From contig WHTS01000010.1 of the NCBI GenBank assembly GCA_009377585.1, forward strand, positions 47,057 through 90,552: a stretch of 43,496 bases of DNA, given 5' to 3'. Of the stretch, positions 36,765-43,496 are shown piece after piece (positions within the stretch are counted from its first letter, which is position 1; each line of letters starts with the position of its first letter). The translations under genes and the position numbers were made by a program. Under the pieces are notes generated by a model. That model had not been told where the DNA came from, did no database searches, and worked only from the letters and a program-made list of their open reading frames with translations. This stretch comes from Betaproteobacteria bacterium. GTDB lineage: Bacteria > Pseudomonadota > Gammaproteobacteria > Burkholderiales > WYBJ01.

Positions 36765-37768
36765 GACTGTTGCGGGCGCCGTACGACGAGCCAGATGAAG
36801 GCCGGTACGCCCGCCAGCGCCATCACCGCACCCACCGGAAGCTGCGTGGGCGCGACAACCGTCCGGGCCAGCGTATCGGCCAGTACCAGCAGCGCACCGC
36901 CGCCCAGCACACAGGCCGGGAGCGCCAGGCGCTGATCGTTGCCGGCCATGATGCGAACGGCATTGGGCACGATCAGCCCCACGAAGCCGATGGTGCCCAC
37001 GGTGGTGACCGCGAATGCGGTCGCGGCCGAAGCGAGCAGCATGAGGGCGAGGCGCAGCCGATGCACGGAGACGCCGAGCGTGCGGGCCGCATCGGCTCCG
37101 CGCATCAGCACGTTGCAGTCGCGGCCGAAAGCCAGCGCCAGAGCGAGCAGCAGCGCCAGCGCGATCGCGGGCGGCGCGAACGCCTCGGCACCGTCGAGAT
37201 CGCCCATCAGCCAGAACAGCATCCCGCGCAGGCTCGCGTCCGGCGCCAGCGCGAGCACGAGCATGATCGCCGCCGCCCAGCCGGTCGCGAGAGCCACACC
37301 GATCAGCAACAGACGCAGCGGCTGATCGGCTTCGCGCCCGGTCGCGGGGACGAGCAGGCTGCGGCTGCCCAGCGTTAGCACGAGCGCGACGGATAGCAGA
37401 GCGCCGCTCCAAGCACACCCGATCACCAGCGACGCCTGCAATCCCAGCAGCATGGCGCCGAGCGCCCCCGTCCCCGCGCCTCCGGCGAGCCCGAGCACAT
37501 AAGGGTCGGCGAGCGGGTTGCGCAACAGGATCTGCATGAGCGCGCCGGCAAGCGCGAGCAACCCGCCGGCCGAGAACGCCGCAAGCGCGCGCGGCAGCCG
37601 CAGGCCGAGCACGATATCGGCGTGAATTCCCTTCTCCGAGCCGGTGAGAATGGCGGCGAGCCGATCGAGGGGAATCCACTCGGCTCCGCTTGCGACGGCG
37701 AGCGCGAGCGCGCCGAGCGCAGCCAGTGCAGCGATCCCGATGCCTCGCAGCGCCGATGCACGACTCAC
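36761..37768 (-). CDS. btuC: Cobalamin ABC transporter permease BtuC (FecCD family)
   Basis: 335 residues with about nine or ten hydrophobic segments. FecCD family motifs are GLRLPRALAAFSAGGLLALAG, LRNPLADPYVLGLAGGAGTGA and TVGTIGFVGLIVPNAVRIM. The GTG at 37768 follows the btuB stop by 13 bases and has AGGAAC upstream; the open frame extends upstream into btuB but is not used. It forms the membrane channel with BtuD. Confidence 0.88.
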   Translation of the reverse strand: MSRASALRGIGIAALAALGALALAVASGAEWIPLDRLAAILTGSEKGIHADIVLGLRLPRALAAFSAGGLLALAGALMQILLRNPLADPYVLGLAGGAGTGALGAMLLGLQASLVIGCAWSGALLSVALVLTLGSRSLLVPATGREADQPLRLLLIGVALATGWAAAIMLVLALAPDASLRGMLFWLMGDLDGAEAFAPPAIALALLLALALAFGRDCNVLMRGADAARTLGVSVHRLRLALMLLASAATAFAVTTVGTIGFVGLIVPNAVRIMAGNDQRLALPACVLGGGALLVLADTLARTVVAPTQLPVGAVMALAGVPAFIWLVVRRPQQS

Positions 37769-37781
37769 CGCGGCTCGTTCC

Positions 37782-39878
37782 TCACAGCCCGTTGTACTCC
37801 AGCGCAACCCAGAACGAGCGCTCCGGCAGCGGATAGGCATTGAAGCGATCGGCCACGAACTGGCTGCGTATCGCATAAGCGAAATATTTGCGCTCGAACA
37901 GATTCGTGATGCCGATGCTTGCCGCCCATGCGCCCATGCGGTGCTGAAGCTTCAAATCCGCCACCGTGTAGGCGGGAATGCGGCGCCCGAACGTGTTGCC
38001 TTCGTCGTTCTCCATGTACTGCGCCGACACGTACGCCGCTCTAGCATGCAGCCGGGTATCGGGCCCGATCCGCCAGTCGAGCGCGAGATCGAGCTTGTGC
38101 TTCGGCACCAACGGCACCGTGCGCCCGGCCAGGTCGATGTCGGTCGTGGTGAAGGCCGAGCCCGGCAGCACGCCAGAACGGAAGCGGGCGCGGGTGAAGG
38201 TATAACTGCCGAAAATCTGCAACGACGAACCGAGTGCCTGGCGCATCTCCAGCTCGAAACCGGTCCGCCGCAGCGGCGGCAGGTTGCGGTTCCCCACCCC
38301 GGTGGAGAACGGGTCCAGGTGGATCTCGTCGTCCACGTCCATGCGAAATATGCTCGCCTGCAGCCACGGCAGCTTCGGACCCAGCGCCATGCCGACTTCG
38401 TAGGTCTTCGCGCGCTGCGGGCGCAGGAACTGGAACTGCTGCGTGAACGCGGCCGACGGCTCGTAGATCTCGTCCACGGTGGCGAAGCGGAAGCTGCGCG
38501 CAGTGCGAACGATCAGCGCAGCGTCCTTCGCGACGCCGATGCGCAAGCCTACTTCGTAGGCATAACCATGCTGCCGATCGTTTGCCGCGGGGGCACCGGA
38601 GCCGAACGCGCCGCCCGGTGCCGTCGCGTCGAACCGGTCGGAAGCCGAGATGCGCATCCGCTCGCTGCGTGCGCCGAGATTGAGCGACACCCGCTGACTC
38701 AGCTCGATGGTATCGAGCGCGTAGATTGCATCGTTGTCCTGGGTCGCGTCGATCGTGTTGAACGGTTGGCCGACGTTCGCCGGCGAATTGGAGCGCAGCA
38801 GGCGGTAATCCCAGCGCGCGAGGTCGATGCCCAGAACGATCGCATGGCCGGCGCCGAGCGCCCTGCCCTGCCAGCGATAGCGCGGCTGCACGGTGAACAC
38901 GTCCAGCGCGATGTCGCGGTAATCCGGGAAACCGCCGAAGTCGAAGTACGAGCGCTGATCCTTGTCCCGATAGCCCAGGCCGAGGACGAGCTCGCCGGCC
39001 CCCAGCTGCCAGCGCAAGTCGAGCGCCGCCTGGTTACCGTCGCGCTGCGCATAATCGAGCGGCGTCGACGTGCCGCGGCGGTCGCTCTCGAGCTGGTCGA
39101 TGCCGGCGCTCGGCTGCACCTGGCGTGCGCCCGGCAGGCGCAATCCCTGCCGATCGGCGGCCAGGCGCAGCGTCGCATCCGCCCGATCCCCGATCCAGGT
39201 TGCGCGCAAGGCGAGGTTGGTCTCGCGGTTGTGGTTGTTGTCGCGGTAGCCGCCCGACTCGAAATTGCGCGCGAACGCGTGCAACCCGGCGCTCTCGCCG
39301 AACGCGTTCAGTGAACCGCTCAGCTCACGAGTATCCCAGCTGCCATAACGCGCAGTAGCGCTCGCGCGGTTGCCACTGCGCGCGGGATGGCGGGTGATGA
39401 TGTTGATCACGCCGGCGCTGGCGCCGTCGCCGTACTGGACCGCTCCGCTGCCGCGCAAAATCTCGATGCGCTCGATCGCATCCAGCGGGACCGATGACCA
39501 TTGCACGCCGGACTGATCGATGTCGTTCAGCCGCCTGCCGTCGACCAGGATGAGCGTGTTCTGCGCCGCCGTCGCGCCGAAACCACGCATGTCGACCGCC
39601 GCCAGCGCCGCGTTGTTGCCGAAGAGATCGCGGCTGACGAGCCCCGCCCGCGTGCCGAGAAGCTCCGGCAGCGTGCGCGCGGCACTGCGTGCGATGTCTT
39701 CGGCTGTGATGACGGATGCATTGACCGCAAGCTGCTCGACCGACTGCTCGAAGCGAGTGGCCGAGACGATCACCTCGGGTGCGCGCTGGGTCTGCGCCGC
39801 GTGGCACAACGATACGAGGACGATGGACAGCGCGCCGGCCGCATGACTTACCGCGGCGCGCGAACCGGACTGCTTCAT
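37782..39878 (-). CDS. btuB: TonB-dependent vitamin B12 receptor BtuB
   Basis: 698 residues. A signal peptide (about 1-28, ending CHAAQ) is followed by the TonB box region APEVIVSATR, a plug domain (VDMRGFGATAAQNTLILVDG, VPLDAIERIEILRGSGAVQYGDG) and a C-terminal 22-strand barrel ending in FWVALEYNGL with a nearly terminal aromatic residue. It imports cobalamin across the outer membrane with TonB-ExbBD energy. GGGAGG precedes the ATG. Translation is very likely controlled by the riboswitch ending about 50 bases upstream. Other TonB substrates are possible by fold, but the riboswitch argues for B12 or cobinamide. Confidence 0.92.
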   Translation of the reverse strand: MKQSGSRAAVSHAAGALSIVLVSLCHAAQTQRAPEVIVSATRFEQSVEQLAVNASVITAEDIARSAARTLPELLGTRAGLVSRDLFGNNAALAAVDMRGFGATAAQNTLILVDGRRLNDIDQSGVQWSSVPLDAIERIEILRGSGAVQYGDGASAGVINIITRHPARSGNRASATARYGSWDTRELSGSLNAFGESAGLHAFARNFESGGYRDNNHNRETNLALRATWIGDRADATLRLAADRQGLRLPGARQVQPSAGIDQLESDRRGTSTPLDYAQRDGNQAALDLRWQLGAGELVLGLGYRDKDQRSYFDFGGFPDYRDIALDVFTVQPRYRWQGRALGAGHAIVLGIDLARWDYRLLRSNSPANVGQPFNTIDATQDNDAIYALDTIELSQRVSLNLGARSERMRISASDRFDATAPGGAFGSGAPAANDRQHGYAYEVGLRIGVAKDAALIVRTARSFRFATVDEIYEPSAAFTQQFQFLRPQRAKTYEVGMALGPKLPWLQASIFRMDVDDEIHLDPFSTGVGNRNLPPLRRTGFELEMRQALGSSLQIFGSYTFTRARFRSGVLPGSAFTTTDIDLAGRTVPLVPKHKLDLALDWRIGPDTRLHARAAYVSAQYMENDEGNTFGRRIPAYTVADLKLQHRMGAWAASIGITNLFERKYFAYAIRSQFVADRFNAYPLPERSFWVALEYNGL

Positions 39879-39929
39879 GGTGAACCTCCCTGAACCCGCC
39901 AACCCGCGGGCAGTCGTCGTGGCAGAAGG

Positions 39930-40100
39930 CTCCAGGCCGGTCTCCGGGCTGACGAGTCTTGGTGCGACGCCTTCCCGCGGCCGCGTGGGCGCAGTGGCTG
40001 CGGATCGCCTGCGCAATCCGCCGGTCGCACCCGCACTCGCTTACCGTTGCGGGGGCAGCACAGGTTGCCGGCCGGAGCCGGTCCCTGTTTCCCGATTCTC
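39930..40100 (-). ncRNA. Cobalamin (B12) riboswitch
   Basis: Read on the minus strand, the conserved parts occur in order: GGGAAACAGG (40084-40093), TGCCCCCGCAACGGTAAG (40040-40057), GCCACTGCGCCC (39987-39998), GGGAAGGC (39969-39976) and the B12 box GTCAGCCCGGAGACCGGCC (about 39935-39953). A short hairpin GCCGCC-TTTT-GGCGGC (40105-40120) stands just before it. The B12 box is 54 bases before the btuB ATG with the ribosome site between, so control of translation is expected: adenosylcobalamin binding represses btuBCDF. Ends are approximate. Confidence 0.93.
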
Positions 40101-40141
40101 GCCGGCCGCCAAAAGGCGGCAAGCGCACCTGGAACGATCCG

Positions 40142-40147
40142 ATTATA
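40142..40147 (-). promoter_or_regulatory. Likely -10 box (TATAAT) of the btuBCDF operon
   Basis: A consensus TATAAT on the minus strand lies about 22 bp before the riboswitch hairpin, so transcription would start just upstream of the aptamer. No good -35 hexamer was found. Confidence 0.5.
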
Positions 40148-40191
40148 GGGCGATCGGAGCGACCAAGCGGCGCGCGCCAGGCGCCAGCACG

Positions 40192-40197
40192 TACAAT
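40192..40197 (+). promoter_or_regulatory. Possible -10 box (TACAAT) of the ferredoxin reductase gene
   Basis: TACAAT lies 69 bp before the reductase ATG and about 45 bp from the opposed btuB -10. The -35 area is GC-rich with no clear match. Confidence 0.35.
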
Positions 40198-40266
40198 CGA
40201 GGTTGATCGATGCGGCTGCGCCTTCGATCGATTGGCCGGCAGGCTGCAAGGGATGAAGCGAAAGAC

Positions 40267-41469
40267 ATGACAGAGCGCGTTGTGATCGTGGGTGCGGGGC
40301 AGGCGGCCGGAGTAGCGGCGGTGACGTTGCGCGAGCAAGGCTATGGCGGCGCCATTGCGATCGTGGGCGAGGAAGCTTTCGCGCCCTATCAGCGCCCGCC
40401 GCTATCGAAGCATTTCCTGGCCGGGCAGATGAGCGCCGAGCAGCTGCTGCTGAAGCCGGAGAAGTTCTACGCCGAGCGCAACATCGAATTGAAGCTCGGC
40501 ACCCGCGTAGACGCCATCGAGCGCGACGTCATGCGCGTGCGGTTCAATGGCGGCGAAACGCTCGCGTATTCGAAGCTCCTGCTGGCGACCGGAAGCCGCC
40601 CGCGCAAGCTATCCGTACCGGGTGCGGACCTCGCCGGCGTGCATTACCTGCGAACCCTCGCCGACGTGCAAGCGATTCGCGCCGACATGGCCGCGGGCAA
40701 GCGTGCGGTCGTCATCGGCGCCGGCTACATCGGACTGGAGGCCGCCGCCGTGGCGGCGAAGGCCGGCATGAACGTCGTCGTCCTGGAAGCCGCCGAGCGC
40801 ATCCTGGGCCGGGTCAGCGGGCCGATCGTCGCCGACTTCTTTGCCGAAGCGCATCGTGCCCAAGGGGCCGAGATTCACTGCGGCATGCGCATCGAGGCGC
40901 TGGAAGGCTCGGCGCGGGTCGCGTCGGTCGTCTGCAACGAAGGCCCGGTTGCGGCCGACCTGGTCATCGTGGGCATCGGGATCGACCCCAACGTGGAGCT
41001 CGCGGCCGAAGCGGGGCTCGCGTGCGACAACGGCATCGTCGTGGACGAGTTCACGCGCACCGCCGACCCGAATATCCACGCCGCCGGCGACTGCAGCAAC
41101 CATCCGAATGCGCTGCTCGGCGCGCGCATGCGCCTGGAGTCGGTGCAGAACGCGATCGACCAGGCCCGCGCAGCAGCGTCGAACCTTGCCGGCAAGGAAC
41201 GCGCGTACGCCGAGCTGCCCTGGTTCTGGTCGAATCAATACGACCTGCGACTGCAGATTGCCGGCCTGTCGCAGGGCCACGATGGAACGCTGATGCGCGG
41301 GAGCCCGGCAGCGAGGGCCTTCAGCGTCATGTATCTGCGCGCTGGCAGGCTGATCGCAGTCGATACGGTGAACGCCCCGCGCGACCATCTGGCGTTTCGC
41401 AAATTGCTTGCCGCGGGCGGCGAGGCCGATGCGCAGCGGCTGGTCGATCCGGCTGTTGCCATCGGCTGA
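40267..41469 (+). CDS. FAD-dependent ferredoxin/rubredoxin reductase family protein
   Basis: 400 residues. The FAD motif is VVIVGAGQAAGVAAVTL, the NAD motif VIGAGYIGLEAAAVAA and the C-terminal FAD contact NIHAAGDCSNHPN. The substrate-face segment PYQRPPLSKHFL is typical of reductases that pass electrons from NAD(P)H to ferredoxins of oxygenase or P450 systems. The ATG follows AAGGGATGAAGCGAAAG. No ferredoxin or oxygenase gene adjoins it here; the distant flavin monooxygenase has its own reductase. It is divergent from btuB. Partner and physiological role are unknown. Confidence 0.87.
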   Translation: MTERVVIVGAGQAAGVAAVTLREQGYGGAIAIVGEEAFAPYQRPPLSKHFLAGQMSAEQLLLKPEKFYAERNIELKLGTRVDAIERDVMRVRFNGGETLAYSKLLLATGSRPRKLSVPGADLAGVHYLRTLADVQAIRADMAAGKRAVVIGAGYIGLEAAAVAAKAGMNVVVLEAAERILGRVSGPIVADFFAEAHRAQGAEIHCGMRIEALEGSARVASVVCNEGPVAADLVIVGIGIDPNVELAAEAGLACDNGIVVDEFTRTADPNIHAAGDCSNHPNALLGARMRLESVQNAIDQARAAASNLAGKERAYAELPWFWSNQYDLRLQIAGLSQGHDGTLMRGSPAARAFSVMYLRAGRLIAVDTVNAPRDHLAFRKLLAAGGEADAQRLVDPAVAIG

Positions 41470-41534
41470 TCAACTGAGGCCGCCCACCCGCGCACTACGC
41501 GTCGCGCCTCAAACCGACCACCCCGCCTCCTTCG

Positions 41535-41706
41535 CCGGCACCCCTCCTCGACGAGGAGGGGGAAGTATGCGAGCTCCCCTCCTGTCAAGGAGGGGCGGGA
41601 CGCGCAATGCGCGGACAGGGTGATGTGGCATACCGCAGCGAAGTTATGCGAGTTCCCCTCCTGGCAAGGAGGGGCGGGACGCGCAATGCGCGGACGGGGT
41701 GGTGTG
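41535..41706. repeat. Palindromic repeat array with a near-perfect tandem duplication
   Basis: A hairpin CCCCTCCTCGACGAGGAGGGG is followed by two copies (41563-41627 and 41641-41706) of a unit of about 65 bp. Each unit contains ATGCGAG, the CCCCTCCT/AGGAGGGG palindrome and CGGGACGCGCAATGCGCGGAC. It fills the 256-bp gap between the reductase and recR. It is the same family as 1921-2045. No gene was recognised here. Confidence 0.85.
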
Positions 41707-41725
41707 TGTATCCAGCAACGGCGCA

Positions 41726-42322
41726 TCAAATCCCGCGCCGCTCGATCACGGCCCGCGCGAGCGTGCCGCTATCCACGTGCTCGATCTCGCCGCCGACCGG
41801 CAGACCGCGGGCGATGCGCGTGACCTTGAGCCCCCGCGCGGCCAGCATCTCGCCGATGAAATGCGCGGTAGCCTCGCCTTCGTTGGTGAAGTTGGTCGCC
41901 AGCACCACTTCCTTCACGCTGCCGTCGAGCGCGCGCTCGATCATGCGATCCAGATGGATGTCCTTGGGCCCGATGCCGTCGAGCGGCGACAGCCGCCCCA
42001 TGAGGACGAAGTAAAGGCCGTTGAAGCACTGCGCCTGCTCCAGCATCATGAGATCGGCGGGCGTTTCCACCACGCACAGGACCGAGGCATCGCGCTGCGG
42101 CGAGGCGCACAAGGCGCACACCGGCGTTTCGCTGAAGCTGTTGCAGCGCTCGCAATGCCCCAGCGTTTGCAGCACCTGCAACAGCGCATTGCCGAGCCGG
42201 GACGCGCCCTCGCGGTCGCGCTGCAGGAGATGGAAGGCCATGCGCTGCGCCGACTTCGCACCCACGCCGGGAAGGCAGCGTAGCGCGGAGATGAGCGTCT
42301 CGAGGCTCGGCGGATTCTTCAT
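41726..42322 (-). CDS. recR: Recombination mediator protein RecR
   Basis: 198 residues, the normal length. It acts with RecF and RecO to load RecA on gapped DNA. An N-terminal HhH ([14 protein letters not shown]) is followed by a zinc finger with C57, C60, C69 and C72 ([16 protein letters not shown]), a Toprim domain ([15 protein letters not shown]) and the C-terminal tail with [12 protein letters not shown]. The ATG at 42322 matches the family N-terminus; upstream coding is not supported. It follows dnaX-ybaB in the usual order. Confidence 0.95.
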   Translation of the reverse strand: MKNPPSLETLISALRCLPGVGAKSAQRMAFHLLQRDREGASRLGNALLQVLQTLGHCERCNSFSETPVCALCASPQRDASVLCVVETPADLMMLEQAQCFNGLYFVLMGRLSPLDGIGPKDIHLDRMIERALDGSVKEVVLATNFTNEGEATAHFIGEMLAARGLKVTRIARGLPVGGEIEHVDSGTLARAVIERRGI

Positions 42323-42408
42323 GAAGAGGATCTGTCGTGACGCGGCGCGCTTTGCCGGCCGCGCACGCGCAGGCGGCGCAGCCCATACGACGGCAGTATG
42401 TCGCCGAT

Positions 42409-42482
42409 GCCCGGATATTTCATCGGAAGCTTCCCACCCCGGCACACGGAGTTCAATCGGGCCGGCGCACTGAAATATTCGG
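42409..42482. repeat. 74-bp element with degenerate terminal inverted repeats
   Basis: The ends GCCCGGATATTTCA (42409-42422) and TGAAATATTCGG (42471-42482) pair with one mismatch. They match the ends of the element at 16292-16400, but the interior differs and is shorter. It lies in the 171-bp gap between ybaB and recR, ending 11 bases before the ybaB stop. Confidence 0.75.
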
Positions 42483-42493
42483 ACCAGGCCGCA

Positions 42494-42820
42494 TCAGAAC
42501 GGCAGCTTCATCCCCGGCGGCAGGTTGAGGCCGGCGGTGAAGCCCGCCATCTTTTCCTGCGAGGTCGCCTCGGCCTTGCGCACGGCATCGTTGAACGCCG
42601 CCGCGATCAGATCCTCCAGCATGTCCTTGTCGTCGGTCAGCAGGCTGGGATCGATGCTCACGCGCTTGACGTCGTTGCGGCAGGTCATGACGACCTTCAC
42701 CATCCCGGCGCCAGACTGGCCTTCGACCTCGACGCTGGCAAGGCTTTCCTGCACCTTGCGCATGTTGTCCTGCATCTGCTGCGCTTGCTTCATGAGCTGC
42801 GCCAAGCCGCCTTTCATCAT
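42494..42820 (-). CDS. ybaB: YbaB/EbfC family nucleoid-associated protein
   Basis: 108 residues, the normal size. Small dimeric DNA-binding protein. Motifs are [21 protein letters not shown] at the N-terminus, [25 protein letters not shown], and [17 protein letters not shown] near the C-terminus, ending in a Gly/Pro/Met-rich tail. It lies between dnaX (33-bp gap) and recR, the conserved arrangement, and is thought to act in DNA organisation or repair. Confidence 0.93.
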   Translation of the reverse strand: MMKGGLAQLMKQAQQMQDNMRKVQESLASVEVEGQSGAGMVKVVMTCRNDVKRVSIDPSLLTDDKDMLEDLIAAAFNDAVRKAEATSQEKMAGFTAGLNLPPGMKLPF

Positions 42821-42852
42821 TTCGACCTCGTCTTTCCGATGCCGCGTGGATA

Positions 42853-43496
42853 TCAGCGTTGCGGTTTGATCGAATCCGGCACGACGCGCGCCCCCAGGTT
42901 CTCCACCAGATCGCGCACGAACGGGTCCGCATCGAGCGCTCGGGCCGCACTGGCGAGCTTGCTGCGCCGCTCCTGCTCGTCCATTACCGCCGGCGTCATG
43001 CCGACCGGCTGACCGAGCGCGATCTTCAACCGGATTGCGCGTCCCAGATGTTCTTCGAGCGCGCCCCGCAGCCGCTCCTGCGGGCCTTTCTCCAGCAGGT
43101 GCTTGTGCCCTTCGGCCAGCCGCAACTCGACTACATCGTTCGATTCTCCCACGAGCTCGCAGTTCTGCGCGAGTTGCCGCGCCATTCCAGAAAGCTTCAT
43201 CGCGCCCAGGGCGCCGGACCAGTCGGTAAGCGCCGATTGCGGGGCATCGGCCGGATTGGTCCGCGCTGGCTTCTTTCCCTCACCCTCGGTCCCTCTCCCG
43301 GAGGGAGAGGGAGGACTAAGGCTCCCCTCTCCCGCCGGGAGAGGGGCTGGGGGTGAGGGAGAGATTCGACCGCTGCCAAGCGCATCTGCGCTATCAATTC
43401 CAGCATCTCGCGACACTATCGACGGCCGCGGCGCAGAACGCGCTGCCACGCTGCCGCTCGAACCCACCGCGCTGCCGCTCGAACCCACCGCGCTGC
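42853..43496 (-). CDS. dnaX: DNA polymerase III tau/gamma subunit DnaX, C-terminal part only
   Basis: The frame continues beyond the right edge; about 214 codons are visible. They correspond to the low-complexity linker and domain V of tau (the alpha-binding domain): [29 protein letters not shown] and [29 protein letters not shown]. The ATPase domains are outside the window. The linker contains two repeat insertions: a 7-residue unit (AVGSSGS) repeated at the edge and a palindromic element encoding a Ser/Pro/Gly/Glu-rich stretch. Identity is supported by ybaB-recR downstream. Confidence 0.88.
   Translation of the reverse strand, partial: SAVGSSGSAVGSSGSVAARSAPRPSIVSRDAGIDSADALGSGRISPSPPAPLPAGEGSLSPPSPSGRGTEGEGKKPARTNPADAPQSALTDWSGALGAMKLSGMARQLAQNCELVGESNDVVELRLAEGHKHLLEKGPQERLRGALEEHLGRAIRLKIALGQPVGMTPAVMDEQERRSKLASAARALDADPFVRDLVENLGARVVPDSIKPQR
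43277..43362. repeat. 86-bp two-part palindromic repeat inside dnaX
   Basis: Half B (CCCTCACCCTCGG...GGAGGGAGAGGGA) followed by half A (CTCCCCTCTCCCGCC...GGGAGAGGGGCTGGG). The same halves occur in A-B order at 10899-10975. In dnaX it is translated in frame as [13 protein letters not shown]...[11 protein letters not shown] in the flexible linker and introduces no stop. Confidence 0.88.
43451..43496. repeat. 21-bp tandem repeat in dnaX linker, at window edge
   Basis: Two full 21-bp units (43451-43471 and 43472-43492) and the beginning of a third; more units may lie beyond the window. Each encodes seven residues (AVGSSGS), so copy-number change keeps the frame. Confidence 0.85.

Overview
This window is a high-GC proteobacterial chromosome segment, most probably from a betaproteobacterium. 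The evidence is the chain smc-zipA-ligA-hpt, the block dapC-dapD-pilU-prmB, and the dnaX-ybaB-recR module, all in arrangements familiar from that class. GTG and TTG starts, ATGA overlaps and tightly packed genes are common. I see no tRNA, rRNA, CRISPR array, transposase or phage gene.

Layout. Positions 1-4.7 kb (minus strand) hold a truncated metC, a CobW-type GTPase, an LVIVD-repeat protein, a 3-hydroxyisobutyrate-dehydrogenase-like enzyme with an in-frame 24-bp minisatellite, and a small cupin. Positions 5.07-16.28 kb (plus strand) form a catabolic-looking accessory cluster: hydantoinase A, hydantoinase B carrying an extra C-terminal double-CxxC domain, a creatinase/prolidase-fold (M24) protein with one metal ligand missing, a compact PEP-synthase/Rph-like phosphotransferase without its usual partner domain, two different D-2-hydroxyacid dehydrogenases, and a two-component flavin monooxygenase with its flavin reductase. 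A minus-strand allantoinase-like deacetylase and a plus-strand amino-acid-type binding protein (16.4-18.3 kb) close this region, which ends at a bidirectional terminator.

From 18.4 kb on the content is largely core: pckG; hpt, ligA, zipA and smc on the minus strand; then, divergently, queF, an exported protein of unknown function, dapC, dapD, pilU and prmB. prmB overlaps the convergent rluB by 86 bp. Next comes a complete cobalamin-uptake operon, btuB-btuC-btuD-btuF (minus strand), under a clear cobalamin riboswitch at about 39.93-40.10 kb. A divergent ferredoxin-reductase-type flavoprotein follows, then recR, ybaB and the 3' part of dnaX at the right edge.

The best candidate for an undescribed system is the 5-16 kb cluster. 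An ATP-using HyuA/HyuB pair is linked to a stand-alone phosphohistidine-type dikinase and a fused zinc-ribbon-like domain recalling the small subunit of acetone/acetophenone carboxylases. This suggests ATP-dependent ring opening or carboxylation of an unknown nitrogen-containing or carbonyl compound, followed by oxidoreductase steps. The substrate cannot be read from the sequence.

The second theme is small repeats. At least four families of palindromic or tandem repeats lie in the gaps, and some are inside genes: 24-bp units in the dehydrogenase, an 86-bp palindromic element and a 21-bp tandem in the dnaX linker, and a terminal-inverted-repeat element that supplies the stop codon of the deacetylase.
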